Shown here in pieces: positions 55,461 through 64,000 of a stretch of DNA of 64,000 nucleotides; the stretch's first letter is position 1; each line of letters opens with the position of its first letter. The translations under genes and the position numbers were made by a program. Origin of the DNA: CAYLMM01 sp964384825. Its GTDB lineage: Bacteria > Krumholzibacteriota > Krumholzibacteriia > LZORAL124-64-63. The notes below the pieces were generated by a model. The model made no database searches. It was not told the DNA's origin and saw only the letters and a list, made by a program, of their open reading frames with translations. The stretch spans positions 1 through 64,000 of the forward strand of contig CAYLMM010000008.1 in assembly GCA_964384825.1 (NCBI GenBank). The letters are read 5' to 3'.

Positions 55461-57281
55461 TCAGGCGGAGGATCGTCCGCCATCTTCGCGACGTCCCCTT
55501 TCGCGCAGAGCCGCCACGGCCCTCTCCCGTCGTTCGGCCTCCTCCAGCCGGTCCGACAGGCCGCGAATCTCCTCGGCGTGATCACCTCCCGACATTTCTT
55601 CGTGGCCGGCCAGCAGATCGGTCACGAACCGGCGATGCGCATCGTCCCGCTCGTGCCAGCGGGACTGGATGAAACCGACGGGCGAGATATCTTCACCGGC
55701 GGCCCGGGCCTGCTGCCAGACCGCGAGCTCCTCCCGCAGCGTTTCCGCCTCGGGAGTGGAAAAGGAGCGTTCGCTCCACATCTCGAGCATCAGAGCCGCG
55801 GCGACGCCCCGTTCGTCGCGCAGGACGTGGGCGAGCATCTTCTTCTCGAGCAGGCCGCGATCCAGTCCGGAAACGTTCCTGCCGGGGCCGGAGTTCCGTC
55901 CGGCGGCGCCCGGATCGGGGCTCGCTCCGGCCGCGCCTCGCGCCGACGCTCCCGCGGCGGCGTCCCGGTCGCGCCGGGCATGCTTGCGCGCCTCGTTCTC
56001 GATCTGCTTGTCGACCTCGGCGGCCATCAACCCGCGGCGCAGGTTGAAGATCTCGGCGGCCTCGTCCAGCAGCAGTTCGCGCCGGATCGGATCCTCGACC
56101 ATCGCCAGGGCCGACAGGACTCTCTTGACGGCCCGTTCCAAGCCCTCCCTCCCGCGGCCGCTCTCGTCGGCCAGGGCGCGCAGGAAGGCCAGCCAGCTCG
56201 GAGCCTTGCCCAGCAGTTCGCCCATGGCCTCGGCGTCGTGCTCGCGCAGGAAATCGTCCGGATCCAACCCCTCGGGCAAACGGGCTATCCGGGGCTCCAG
56301 GCCCGCGGCCAGGGCCGTTTCGCCGGCCTTGACGGCGGCCTTGATTCCGGCCTTGTCCCCGTCGTACAACACGAAGAGGGTCCGGCATCCCCGCCGCAGG
56401 ATCTCGGATTGCTCCCTGGTGAACGCCGTGCCGCAGGTGGCCACGGTGTTGTTGAATCCGGCGGCGGCCAGCGCCATCAGATCCAGATACCCCTCGACCA
56501 GGATCGCCGTCTTGCGCCGGGCGATCGGGATGCGCGTCGAAGCGAAGCCGTAGAGCAGCTTTCGCTTGTTGAAATAGTCGCTTTCCGGGGAGTTGAGGTA
56601 CTTGGGCTCGCCCGAACCGAGAATCCGACCGCCGAATCCGACCACCCTCTGGGCCACATTCCTGACGGGAAATATAACGCGGTTGCGGAAATAGGCAAAA
56701 GGGGCGTCAGAACCGCGGCGCATCAGCAGCCCCGCCCGCAGAGCCAGATCCTCTCCCACGCCGGCCTTCTTCAGCCCCGCAGCCAGCCAGGCGGTTCCGC
56801 CGGGAGCGAAACCGACGTCGAAGCGGCGCAGCAGATCGTCGCTGAACCCGCGGCCCTTCATGTACGCGAGACCCTCGCTGCCCGCGGGCGACCACAGGGC
56901 GTCGCGATACATCTCGGCCGCGACCTCCTGGGCCCGGAAATGCGCCTGCCGCTCGCCCTCGGCCTCGTCGTTCTCGGTCAGATAGCGGGCCAGATCGATG
57001 TTCAGGGGGCGGGCCAGGATCTCGACCGCCTCGGGGAAGGCCAGGCCCTGCAGCTGCATCAGGAACGAGATGACGTCGCCGCCCTCGCCGCAGCCGAAGC
57101 ACTTGTAGATCCCGCGGGCGGGATTGACGTGGAAGCTGGGGGTCTTCTCGCGATGGAAGGGACACAGTCCCTTGAAGTTGGCTCCGGCCGGCTTCAGGGA
57201 GACATACTGCCGGACCACATCGACGATGTCGGTCTCGTCCTTGATGCGGTTGACGACGTCTCGGGGCAGAACTGGCGACAT
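55461..57281 (-). CDS. dnaG: DNA primase
   Basis: Makes RNA primers for replication. The 606 residues contain the CHC2 zinc finger (C40, H43, C61, C64: CPFHREKTPSF and YKCFGCGEGG) and the RNA-polymerase domain with a TOPRIM fold (LVEGYLDLMAL, VLYDGDKAG, EGLDPDDFL). A low-complexity Ala/Gly/Arg linker (about 430-470) leads to a C-terminal helicase-binding region. The ATG at 57281 has only a distant GGAGG; a weak promoter-like TTGGTG/GATAGT pair lies in the 95-bp gap after mutS2. Upstream of rpoD. Confidence 0.97.
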   Translation of the reverse strand: MSPVLPRDVVNRIKDETDIVDVVRQYVSLKPAGANFKGLCPFHREKTPSFHVNPARGIYKCFGCGEGGDVISFLMQLQGLAFPEAVEILARPLNIDLARYLTENDEAEGERQAHFRAQEVAAEMYRDALWSPAGSEGLAYMKGRGFSDDLLRRFDVGFAPGGTAWLAAGLKKAGVGEDLALRAGLLMRRGSDAPFAYFRNRVIFPVRNVAQRVVGFGGRILGSGEPKYLNSPESDYFNKRKLLYGFASTRIPIARRKTAILVEGYLDLMALAAAGFNNTVATCGTAFTREQSEILRRGCRTLFVLYDGDKAGIKAAVKAGETALAAGLEPRIARLPEGLDPDDFLREHDAEAMGELLGKAPSWLAFLRALADESGRGREGLERAVKRVLSALAMVEDPIRRELLLDEAAEIFNLRRGLMAAEVDKQIENEARKHARRDRDAAAGASARGAAGASPDPGAAGRNSGPGRNVSGLDRGLLEKKMLAHVLRDERGVAAALMLEMWSERSFSTPEAETLREELAVWQQARAAGEDISPVGFIQSRWHERDDAHRRFVTDLLAGHEEMSGGDHAEEIRGLSDRLEEAERRERAVAALRERGRREDGGRSSA

Positions 57282-57376
57282 CAGCGCGAAGCCCCTCCGG
57301 CGGAAAATGATGCTCTGAAAAAGAGGTGGCGATCGACTAGGGTACTATCGATTCCGCCTTTTGTCCACCAACTGGC

Positions 57377-59815
57377 TCAATCGGCCAGACGGACCAGCGT
57401 CACCCCGTGGCCGCCCTGGTCCAGGGGAGCCTCCGTGAAATGGACCACGCGGGCGTCCGAACGCAGCCTTTCGCGCAGATGGGCCGCCAAACGCCCGGTG
57501 CCGACGCCGTGGATGACCCGGATCTCGGACAGGCCCGCGGGAACGGCCCGGTCCAGCAGCAGATCCAGGGCGTCCCAGGCCTCGTCGCCCCGGAAACCGC
57601 GCAGATCGATCTCCTGCAGGGTCGACGGCGGCGGTCCGCCCCAGTTCCAGCCGACCTTCTCGACCGGCGCGGCGGACCGGTCGGCGCTCCGGGCGGCGGT
57701 CCCGCCGGACGCAGAATCGGCGGAACCTTCGGCGCCATCGAGCAGCGTCACGTTCGACCGCTCCACCGTCAGACGCATGCCCCGCGCATCGGCCACCAGC
57801 TTCTCGCCCCGGATCTCGACCACGATCCCGATCACGCCCAGATGCGGGATGCGGACGCGGTCGCCGATCTCCAGCGGCTTCACGGCGGCCGGCTCGGGCC
57901 GCGGCCGGCGGCTCTTCAGCGATTCGCCCATCCTGCGCAGGCTCTCCTTGCCGCGGCGGATGCTTTCGCGGTCGGCCCCAGCGCTGCGCAGATCGCGGAC
58001 GACCTGCTCCATCCGCCGGCGGCCCTCGGCCAGAAGCCCCTCGCCCTCGCGGTCGGCCGCGGCCAGGCGTTCGCGCCGTTCCTTCTCGATGCCGGCGAGC
58101 CGCTTCTCGAGCTCCGACTCCCGGTCGCGCAGCCGCTCGGCCAGCGCGCGCCCCTCGGCCTCGTGTTCGGCGGCGGCGCGAGCCCGGGCGCCGAGATCGG
58201 CCAGCAGGCGCTCGAGCTGGAAACGCTCCTCTCCCAGGCGGGCGCGGGCCCGGTCCAGCAGCGCGGCGGGAAACGCGAGCCGGCCCGCGATGTCGAAGGC
58301 GTGGCTGGCGCCGGGCACCCCCAGCCTGAGGCTGAACAGGGGGCTGAGGGTCTGCTCGTCGAAGTCCATCGCCGCATTGACCATCAGGGGATGATCGGCG
58401 GCCGCGGCCTTCAGCAGCCCGTAATGGGTCGAGGCCAGCACGAGGGCGCCGCGGCCGGCCAGTTCCTCGAGCACCGAGAAGGCCAGGGCCGTGCCCTCGT
58501 CCGGATCGGTGCCGCTGCCGATCTCGTCGCAGAGCACCAGGGTCCGCGGCCCCGCCAGATCGAGGAACCGGGAAAGGTGGCTCAGATGGGCGGTGAAACT
58601 GCTGAGCGACATCTCGATCGACTGCTCGTCCCCCAGATCGACGCAGATGCGGTCGACCAGAGGCAGGGTCGTGTCTTCGCGCGCGGGAACGTCCCAGCCG
58701 CACTGGGCGAGCATGATCAGCACACCCACGCCCTTCAGGGCGACGGACTTGCCGCCGGCGTTGGGGCCCGAGATCACCAGGGCGCGGCGATCGGCGGGCA
58801 TCTCCAGATCCAGGGGCGTGACCGCGGCGGGATCCTCCAGGCGGGCCAGCAGCAGCGGATGGCGGCCGCGGCGCACGCTCAGGGCCGCACCGGGCTCCAG
58901 CGCGGGCCGGGCGCCGGCGACCGAACGGCTCCAGAGCATGGCGGCGCGGGTCTCGTCGCAGAGCAGCATCAGCTCGGCGGCGGCGATCAGGTCGTCCGCC
59001 GCGGCCTCCACCATGCGGTTCAGATCCATCAGGATCCGGTCGATCTCGGCGGAGGCCTCGAGACGCGTCTCGACCAGGTCGTTCTGGATCAGCACCGCCG
59101 CGGCCGGCTCCATGTAGATGGTGCCGCCGGAGGACGAGCGGTCGTGCACGATGCCGTCGATGCGGCGCCGGGCTCCGGCGCGCAGCGGCAGGCAGAAGCG
59201 GTCGCCGCGCAGGGTGACCTCCGGTCCGGTGGTCCAGCCCTTGGTCTTGGCCCGGGCCATCGCCGCGGAGACCTCCGACCGCACCGACCGCTCCTGCTCG
59301 CGTTCGCGGCGGCGCAGGCGCGCCAGCAGAGGCGAGGCGTCGTCGCGCATCCGGCCGTCGCGGTCGAAGACCCGGGTCACGGCGGCGTGCAGGGCGGCGA
59401 AGGGCGGCAGCGCGGCGGCGGCGCCCGACCAGACCGGGCAGGCGTCGGCGCGGGCGCGGCAGAACCCGGCGAAGCGATCGAGATCGGCGGCGACCTGGGC
59501 GATGTGGACCAGGTCCTCGCCCTCCAGACGGAGGGGGCGGCCGCGCTCGAGAAGATCGAGCAGATCGGAAACCTCGACCACCGGCGGCCAGCGGTCGGCG
59601 TCGCCCTCGGCGCGCAGTTCGTCGGCCAGCAGCCGGCGCAGTTCGATGGGAGCGGGATCGGCGTAGGGGCGCCGTGCGCGGAGAGATTCGGCGGCGCGGC
59701 GGCAGCGGGCGTGGCCGGCGACCAGGCCGGTCACCCGCCCCCATTCCAGCAGGTCGCAGGTGCGCGCATGTACCGCGTCGTCGACCAGGACGTCCTCGCG
59801 GTCATGCTTCGCCAT
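57377..59815 (-). CDS. mutS2: Endonuclease MutS2
   Basis: MutS-family ATPase with a C-terminal Smr nuclease domain; it suppresses recombination or rescues collided ribosomes, depending on species. About 812 residues: core/lever helices, ATPase with SGPNAGGKSVALK (Walker A), LVLCDEIGSGTDPDEG (Walker B), and STHYG. A long charged coiled coil (about 480-630), a KOW-like segment (EIGDRVRIPHLGVIGIV) and Smr (LQEIDLRGFRGDEAW, VIHGVGTGRLA) follow. It lacks the mismatch-recognition domain, as expected. The ATG at 59815 is chosen; TTG at 59836 is possible. Confidence 0.95.
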   Translation of the reverse strand: MAKHDREDVLVDDAVHARTCDLLEWGRVTGLVAGHARCRRAAESLRARRPYADPAPIELRRLLADELRAEGDADRWPPVVEVSDLLDLLERGRPLRLEGEDLVHIAQVAADLDRFAGFCRARADACPVWSGAAAALPPFAALHAAVTRVFDRDGRMRDDASPLLARLRRREREQERSVRSEVSAAMARAKTKGWTTGPEVTLRGDRFCLPLRAGARRRIDGIVHDRSSSGGTIYMEPAAAVLIQNDLVETRLEASAEIDRILMDLNRMVEAAADDLIAAAELMLLCDETRAAMLWSRSVAGARPALEPGAALSVRRGRHPLLLARLEDPAAVTPLDLEMPADRRALVISGPNAGGKSVALKGVGVLIMLAQCGWDVPAREDTTLPLVDRICVDLGDEQSIEMSLSSFTAHLSHLSRFLDLAGPRTLVLCDEIGSGTDPDEGTALAFSVLEELAGRGALVLASTHYGLLKAAAADHPLMVNAAMDFDEQTLSPLFSLRLGVPGASHAFDIAGRLAFPAALLDRARARLGEERFQLERLLADLGARARAAAEHEAEGRALAERLRDRESELEKRLAGIEKERRERLAAADREGEGLLAEGRRRMEQVVRDLRSAGADRESIRRGKESLRRMGESLKSRRPRPEPAAVKPLEIGDRVRIPHLGVIGIVVEIRGEKLVADARGMRLTVERSNVTLLDGAEGSADSASGGTAARSADRSAAPVEKVGWNWGGPPPSTLQEIDLRGFRGDEAWDALDLLLDRAVPAGLSEIRVIHGVGTGRLAAHLRERLRSDARVVHFTEAPLDQGGHGVTLVRLAD

Positions 59816-59840
59816 CCGTGCCAGCAGATCTTGCAAGCTC

Positions 59841-60410
59841 TCAACCCCGTGAATCGCCGGACCCCGGCAGGGAAGCCGTGAGCCGATCACGGGACACGTC
59901 CAGAACCTGCTGCAGAACCTCGCGCTCATCGCCGCCCATGCTGCGGAACAGGCGATAGAGCCGCGGGGCCGCCTCGTAGATCAGGCGGGTCGGAGCGCGG
60001 GCGGTGAAATGTTCGTGGACCTTCTCGCCGCCGGGCAGCTGCGTGGCGCCCAGCAGCAGCACCGAGCAGAGGACCGCCCCGATCAGCAGCCCGAAGAGCG
60101 CGCCGCCGATCCGGTCGATCCAGCCCAGGACCGAGATGCGGACGATCTTGCTGATCAGCCCGGCGAGCCAGCGCGTCAGCAGCAATCCCGCGAGGAAGAG
60201 CACGACCCAGGCGATGATCGCGGCGACCTTCAGCGAGAGGTCGGTGCCGCCGGACAGGGCCCGGCCCACGGCGGGCGAGACCCCCGAGGCGAGGAAGAAG
60301 CTGCCCACCAGCCCCAGGAACTCCAGCAGGCGGCGCACCAGGCCGACCTTCAGTCCCAGGATCAGGAACAGGGCCAACAGCGCGACCGAGACTGCGACGA
60401 GCAGTTCCAT
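59841..60410 (-). CDS. CvpA family membrane protein
   Basis: Inner-membrane protein of the CvpA (colicin V production) family, about 189 residues with four hydrophobic segments. The N-terminal part is ELLVAVSVALLALFLILGLKVGLVRRLLEF, in two blocks, and the middle has GWIDRIGGALFGLLIGAV, the family's best-conserved stretch. The C-terminal 60 residues are cytosolic-looking. Of two adjacent ATGs I prefer 60410, because GGAGGG abuts the other. CvpA is often next to mutS2, as here; its role in envelope homeostasis is only partly known. Confidence 0.9.
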   Translation of the reverse strand: MELLVAVSVALLALFLILGLKVGLVRRLLEFLGLVGSFFLASGVSPAVGRALSGGTDLSLKVAAIIAWVVLFLAGLLLTRWLAGLISKIVRISVLGWIDRIGGALFGLLIGAVLCSVLLLGATQLPGGEKVHEHFTARAPTRLIYEAAPRLYRLFRSMGGDEREVLQQVLDVSRDRLTASLPGSGDSRG

Positions 60411-60425
60411 CATCCCTCCATAGGA

Positions 60426-60881
60426 TCAGCCGGCGAGGCGTTTCTTGACCGCGGCGCTGACCCGCGACCCGTCGGCCCGGCCCGCGAAGGCGGCCATGGC
60501 GGCCTTCATGACCCGGCCCATGTCCTTCATCCCTTCGGCGCCGGTCTCGGCGACCGCGGCCTCGACCAGCTTGGCGATCTCGTCGTCGCTCATCTCGGCC
60601 GGCAGGTACTGCTCGACCAGGGCGAGCTCGGCCTCGGCGCCGGCGACCAGATCGTCGCGGCCCGCGTCCCGGGCCCCCGCCAGGGAATCCTTGACCTTCT
60701 TGGCGTATGAGCGCACGACCTTGACGACTCCCTCGTCGTCGAGTTCCACGCGCTGATCGATCTCGATCTGCTTGACGGCGGCCTGCAGCATCCGCAGCAC
60801 CTGCAGCCGCTGCTTGTCCCTGGCCTTCATCGCGGCCACGACGTCCGCCTTGAGGCGGGCGGCAATCTCTCCGCTCGGCAT
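60426..60881 (-). CDS. GatB/YqeY domain-containing protein
   Basis: 151-residue stand-alone YqeY-type protein, homologous to the tail domain of GatB. It shows IAARLKADVVAAMKARDKQRLQVLRML in adjacent blocks, EQYLPAEMSDDEI, and the C-terminal KDMGRVMKAAM, GRADGSRVSAAVKK pattern typical of the family. The domain binds tRNA in GatB, but the free protein's role is unknown. It is often near rpsU and dnaG; here rpsU is missing. The start ATG has only a weak ribosome site. Confidence 0.93.
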   Translation of the reverse strand: MPSGEIAARLKADVVAAMKARDKQRLQVLRMLQAAVKQIEIDQRVELDDEGVVKVVRSYAKKVKDSLAGARDAGRDDLVAGAEAELALVEQYLPAEMSDDEIAKLVEAAVAETGAEGMKDMGRVMKAAMAAFAGRADGSRVSAAVKKRLAG

Positions 60882-60906
60882 CGTCGTTCTCTTTTCGTTG
60901 ACGTTT

Positions 60907-60923
60907 CCGGCGCCGGGCGCCGG
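60907..60923. repeat. 17-bp G+C-rich palindrome in the yqeY leader
   Basis: CCGGCGCC and GGCGCCGG flank a single G. It lies 26 bp upstream of the yqeY-type gene and downstream of its candidate promoter, so the RNA would carry a stable short stem. It may only reflect base composition. Confidence 0.4.
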
Positions 60924-60950
60924 CGGGCCGCGTCGGCGGCCCCGGAAAGG

Positions 60951-60979
60951 ACTATGCTACGATCCCCGCCGGCCGTCCA
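60951..60979 (-). promoter_or_regulatory. Weak candidate promoter for yqeY-cvpA-mutS2
   Basis: TGGACG (60974-60979) and CATAGT (60951-60956), 17 bp apart on the minus strand, match the consensus at four of six positions each. It overlies the short gap after rsmE. Confidence 0.35.
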
Positions 60980-60982
60980 GCC

Positions 60983-61771
60983 TTACCGCCGGCCGCGGAT
61001 CCGATCCCGCGCCGCCTGCAGCAGCACGATGCCGGCGGCGGCGGCGGTCTCGGTCCGCAACCGGTGCGGTCCGAGACATACCGGGCGCGCGGCGGCGGCC
61101 AGGACGGTCAGCTCCTCGGCGCTCCAGCCGCCTTCCGGGCCGACGATCCAGACCAGGTCGCTCGGCGCGGCCCGGCCGTCCGCGGCGGTGATCACGTCGG
61201 CCGGTCCGATCAGGCGCGGAGCTGTGTCGGGTCTCTCGCGATGGGCGGGTACGGCGACCCCGTAGAAGAGATCCGCCCCGGGCGTCGCGGCCATCATCTC
61301 CGGCAGCGACAGGGGCGGCTTCAACTCAGGAAACCACGACCTGCCCGACTGCTTCACCGCCGATCTCAGGGCGGTGGTCCAGCGCGAGGCCTTGCCGTCG
61401 CGGGGCTTGACCACGGCGTGCTCGGTGACCAGCGGCCAGACGACGTGCACGCCCAGTTCGACGGCCTTCTCCAGGGCCCATTCGAAACGGCGTCCCTTGA
61501 CCACGCCGCAGGCCAGATGCAGTCGCGGCGCGCCGACGGCCTCGGGATCCTCGCTGACGCCGCCGATCTCGACCACCGCGCGTCCGCCCTCGACGCCGGC
61601 CACCGTCCCCCGGTAGAGACGGCCTCGGCCGTCGGTCAACGCGACCGGATCGCCGGCCCGCGCGCGCAGGACCTTCAGCAGGTGGCGGCTCTCTTCGGCG
61701 GTCAGGGACAGTCGGTCGCCCGCAGCGGCGGGCGCGTCGGCGGGAACGTCGTCGAGGAAGAACAGATGCAA
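60983..61771 (-). CDS. rsmE: 16S rRNA (uracil-1498-N3)-methyltransferase RsmE
   Basis: SPOUT-class SAM-dependent methyltransferase acting on the 30S subunit. 262 residues: N-terminal PUA-like domain (starting MHLFFLDDV, ESRHLLKVLRAR), then the trefoil-knot domain with KGRRFEWALEKAVELGV, VGPEGGWSAEEL and LGPHRLRTETAA. The start is TTG at 61771 with GGAGG five bases upstream; no ATG is near the conserved N-terminus. Follows dnaJ by 28 bp; heat-shock linkage of rsmE is common. Confidence 0.96.
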   Translation of the reverse strand: MHLFFLDDVPADAPAAAGDRLSLTAEESRHLLKVLRARAGDPVALTDGRGRLYRGTVAGVEGGRAVVEIGGVSEDPEAVGAPRLHLACGVVKGRRFEWALEKAVELGVHVVWPLVTEHAVVKPRDGKASRWTTALRSAVKQSGRSWFPELKPPLSLPEMMAATPGADLFYGVAVPAHRERPDTAPRLIGPADVITAADGRAAPSDLVWIVGPEGGWSAEELTVLAAAARPVCLGPHRLRTETAAAAGIVLLQAARDRIRGRR

Positions 61772-61799
61772 GGCGCCCTCCAGCTTCCGGGCCGATGGA

Positions 61800-62939
61800 T
61801 CAACGGAAGCGGCCGCGGCCGGGCTCGGGAACCCGGGACGCGAAATCCTCGCGCAGGGCCTCGAGCTGTTCCTGCTGTCCGGGTTCGAGGTCCTGGATCG
61901 TCCAGGCCATCACCCGCACGAGCTGGTCGCCGTTCCCGCCGCGGTTGAGCCGGGGCATGCCCTTGCCCCGCAGCCGGAAGATCTTGTGGGTATGCGTTCC
62001 GGCGGGGATCTTCAGCGCGACCCGGCCGTCGAGCGTCGGCACCTCCACCTTCACTCCCAGGATCAGGTCGATCGGCGAGACCGGCACGTCGACCAGGATG
62101 TCGTCGCCGTGACGGGCGAAGATCGGGTGGTCGGCGACCTCCATGATCACCCTCAGGTCGCCCGACGGAGCGCCCTGGCGTCCGGCGTCGCCGCGGCCTG
62201 CGAGGTCCATGTAGTTCCCGGTAGCCACACCCTCGGGGATCCGCACCTCGATGGTCTCTTCGCCGCGGACCGAGCCGGTGCCGTTGCACGAGGGGCACGG
62301 GCGTTCGACGGTGGTGCCGCGGCCCTGGCAGGCCGGGCAGACCCCCTCGGTGACCATCTGGCCGAAGAGCGACTGGCGCACCTGCCGCACGCGGCCGTGG
62401 CCGCCGCACTGGGAGCAGGGCACGGGCCGGTTGCCGGGCGCGGCGCCGTCGCCGCCGCATTCGGAGCAGACGACCTGCTTGCGCAGCTTGATCTTCTTGC
62501 GCGCGCCCCGGGCCGCCTCCTGCAGGGTGAGCTTGACCTTCACCTGCAGGTCGTGGCCCCGGTTGCCGCCGCCGGCCGCGCGGCCGCCCGCGCCGCCGAA
62601 GATGTCCTCGAAGCCGCCGAAACCGCCGAAGTTGCGCAGGAACGATTCGAGCGCGTCATCGAGCCCGAATCCCGCGCCGAAACCGGCCTGCGCGCCGAAA
62701 CCGGCGGCCTGGTCGAAGGCGGCGTGGCCGAACTGGTCGTACTGCTGCTTCTTCTGGGGATCCTTGAGGATCTCGTAGGCCTCGGTCGCCTCGCGGAACT
62801 TCTCGCCGGCGCTCTGGTCGTCGGGATTCCGGTCGGGATGGTATTTCACGGCCAACCGTCGGTAGGCCTTCTTGATCTCGTTCTCGGTGGCCTCCCTGCC
62901 GACTCCGAGCACCTCGTAGTAATCACGCTTCTGCGCCAT
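61800..62939 (-). CDS. dnaJ: Chaperone DnaJ (Hsp40)
   Basis: Type I co-chaperone that delivers substrates to DnaK and stimulates its ATPase. 379 residues: J domain with HPD at 34-36, a G/F-rich linker (about 75-125), the zinc-binding domain with four CxxCxGxG repeats (CSECGGDG, CSQCGGHG, CPACQGRG, CPSCNGTG) and the C-terminal substrate domains. GAGG lies before the ATG. It follows grpE by 35 bp. dnaK is not in the cluster. Confidence 0.98.
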   Translation of the reverse strand: MAQKRDYYEVLGVGREATENEIKKAYRRLAVKYHPDRNPDDQSAGEKFREATEAYEILKDPQKKQQYDQFGHAAFDQAAGFGAQAGFGAGFGLDDALESFLRNFGGFGGFEDIFGGAGGRAAGGGNRGHDLQVKVKLTLQEAARGARKKIKLRKQVVCSECGGDGAAPGNRPVPCSQCGGHGRVRQVRQSLFGQMVTEGVCPACQGRGTTVERPCPSCNGTGSVRGEETIEVRIPEGVATGNYMDLAGRGDAGRQGAPSGDLRVIMEVADHPIFARHGDDILVDVPVSPIDLILGVKVEVPTLDGRVALKIPAGTHTHKIFRLRGKGMPRLNRGGNGDQLVRVMAWTIQDLEPGQQEQLEALREDFASRVPEPGRGRFR

Positions 62940-62974
62940 CGTTCCTCATCTCTGTCGCTGCGGCGATCGGGTTC

Positions 62975-63628
62975 TCAGCGGGCCACCACGACCCGAGCCG
63001 GCCTGACGACCAGCTCTCCCATCCTGTATCCGGGCTGGGCGACATCGGTGATCTCGCCGGAACCGAAATCCTCGCTCTCGATCTGCATGACCGCTTCGTG
63101 GAGATTGGGGTCGAACACGGTCCCCGGCCCGGCCTCGATCTTCTCGAGTCCCCGCGAAGCCAGGACCTCCTTCAGGCGGGAATGGATCAGTTCCATGCCC
63201 TCGCGGAACCCGACGAAGGCCTCGCCGCTGCCGCCGTCCTCGGGCAGGGCGGCGCGGGCGCGGTCGAAGTTGTCCAGGATCTCCAGCAGATCGCGCATGA
63301 CGTCGGCCTGGGCGAATCGACGGGCGTCGACGGTCTCGCGCCGGCTGCGCTTGCGGAAATTGTCCAGCTCGGCCACCGTCCGCAGCCAGCGGTCCTTGTA
63401 CTGGTCGCGCTCGAGCTCGGCCTCGGCCAGAGGGTCGGGGTCGGCGGCCTCGTCGGGCGTTCCGGCGTCCTGCTCGATCTCGCCGTTCTCTTCGATATCG
63501 ACGGACGCTTCGGCCGCTTCATCGACGGTCGGGTCGTTCTCGACGTTCTCGACGATCTCATCCGTCCCGTTCGCCGGCTGCCGGTCGGTTTTCCGGCCGC
63601 GCCGGGCGGGGCGTTTCTTGTCGGACAT
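62975..63628 (-). CDS. grpE: Nucleotide exchange factor GrpE
   Basis: Exchanges ADP for ATP on DnaK. 217 residues: a basic start (KKRPARRGRK), an acidic disordered segment (about 22-70), the long coiled-coil helix (WLRTVAELDNFRKRSRRE), and the beta domain with VFDPNLHEAVMQIESED, DVAQPGYRMGELVVRPARVVV. The start is ATG at 63628, with AGGAGG ten bases upstream. Lies between hrcA and dnaJ. Confidence 0.96.
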   Translation of the reverse strand: MSDKKRPARRGRKTDRQPANGTDEIVENVENDPTVDEAAEASVDIEENGEIEQDAGTPDEAADPDPLAEAELERDQYKDRWLRTVAELDNFRKRSRRETVDARRFAQADVMRDLLEILDNFDRARAALPEDGGSGEAFVGFREGMELIHSRLKEVLASRGLEKIEAGPGTVFDPNLHEAVMQIESEDFGSGEITDVAQPGYRMGELVVRPARVVVAR

Positions 63629-63680
63629 GCTCGTTCGTCCTCCTCGAGGGGATGGCGTCCCGGCGGAATGCCGCCGGGGA

Positions 63681-64000
63681 TCAGCCCATGGTTCTGAGGC
63701 TGCGGGCCAGCGCGTTCAGGCCGGCTATCGTACGGTCGTAGGGCATGCGGCGCAGACCGAGAACGGCCAGCACGCCCTTGCGGCCGGTCATGTCGTAGGG
63801 GGCCAGAACCAGGCTGAAGGGCCGCAACTCGGCCACCGGATTCTCCGATCCGATCCAGACGGCGATCTGCTCCCGGCCCGACGGGCTGAGCCTCTGCAGG
63901 ACGTCGCGGATGGTGCGCGGCGATTCCAGGAAACGGATCAGGGTCTTCAGACGGTCGGCCTCGGAGAATTCCGGCTCGTCCAGCACGTTGGCCACGCCGG
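63681..64000 (-). CDS. hrcA: Heat-inducible transcription repressor HrcA, 5'-truncated by window edge
   Basis: C-terminal 106 residues of HrcA, the repressor of CIRCE-controlled heat-shock genes. The visible part starts inside GVANVLDEPEFSEADRLKTL, in a family-typical segment, and ends LGLRRMPYDRTIAGLNALA, the conserved dimerisation/GroEL-responsive end. The DNA-binding winged helix lies beyond 64000. Identity is supported by position directly before grpE-dnaJ. No CIRCE element is visible within the window. Confidence 0.88.
   Translation of the reverse strand, partial: GVANVLDEPEFSEADRLKTLIRFLESPRTIRDVLQRLSPSGREQIAVWIGSENPVAELRPFSLVLAPYDMTGRKGVLAVLGLRRMPYDRTIAGLNALARSLRTMG

Overview
The window is a dense, G+C-rich bacterial chromosome segment. 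I find 49 protein genes, the RNase P RNA and two tRNAs. Forty-six of the protein genes lie on the minus strand; only a glutamate/dicarboxylate symporter, an M1-type peptidase and a small lipoprotein are on the plus strand. I see no IS element, prophage, CRISPR array or defence cassette. The organism has a double membrane (Omp85/TamA-like protein, TamB, RseP, lipoprotein). It also makes secreted proteins with a lamin-tail domain or a FlgD/T9SS-like C-terminal domain, and a peptidase-propeller-barrel fusion. Together with two-subunit methylmalonyl-CoA mutase, this suggests a poorly cultured FCB-related or Krumholzibacteriota/Eisenbacteria-like lineage. That placement is inference from gene content, not a phylogeny.

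Layout. 1-4099: pepA, a MATE exporter and xseA (cut by the window edge). 4411-5742: symporter, plus strand. 5743-13458: an acyl-CoA oxidation operon (acyl-CoA dehydrogenase, thiolase, 3-hydroxyacyl-CoA dehydrogenase, two more acyl-CoA dehydrogenases), an unrecognised 466-residue protein, then a small unrecognised protein behind an AT-rich regulatory gap. 13665-19793: methylmalonyl-CoA mutase small and large subunits, the MeaB GTPase and a secreted lamin-tail protein. 19948-23200: gatCAB. 23348-25390: secreted M1-type peptidase. 25412-36789: TamA-like protein, TamB, the gluzincin/propeller/barrel fusion and a PcrA-like helicase. 36881-37333: lipoprotein. 37330-45727: rplM-rpsI-rpsB-tsf, a strong terminator, then pyrH-frr-uppS-cdsA-dxr-rseP. 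45930-52212: recJ-rel-dtd-maf-mtnA. 52320-53652: rnpB, an RNase HI gene and two tRNAs. 53701-64000: hrcA (cut by the edge)-grpE-dnaJ-rsmE-yqeY-cvpA-mutS2-dnaG-rpoD.

How the genes work together. The 5.7-20 kb region is a coherent catabolic block: acyl-CoA oxidation and thiolysis, plus conversion of propionyl-derived methylmalonyl-CoA to succinyl-CoA with its cobalamin chaperone. The 25-37 kb block serves outer-membrane assembly. The 37-64 kb block is core translation, transcription, replication and heat-shock machinery in conserved orders. Translational coupling by 4-nt ATGA/GTGA/TTGA overlaps is common. Several essential genes start with TTG behind a strong Shine-Dalgarno sequence.

The window is mostly housekeeping. 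The parts most worth a second look are the gluzincin-propeller-barrel fusion inside a TamA/TamB operon, the AT-rich gap with a perfect 26-bp palindrome in front of a small unknown protein, the unknown RG-rich protein of the acyl-CoA operon, and the heavy use of TTG starts.
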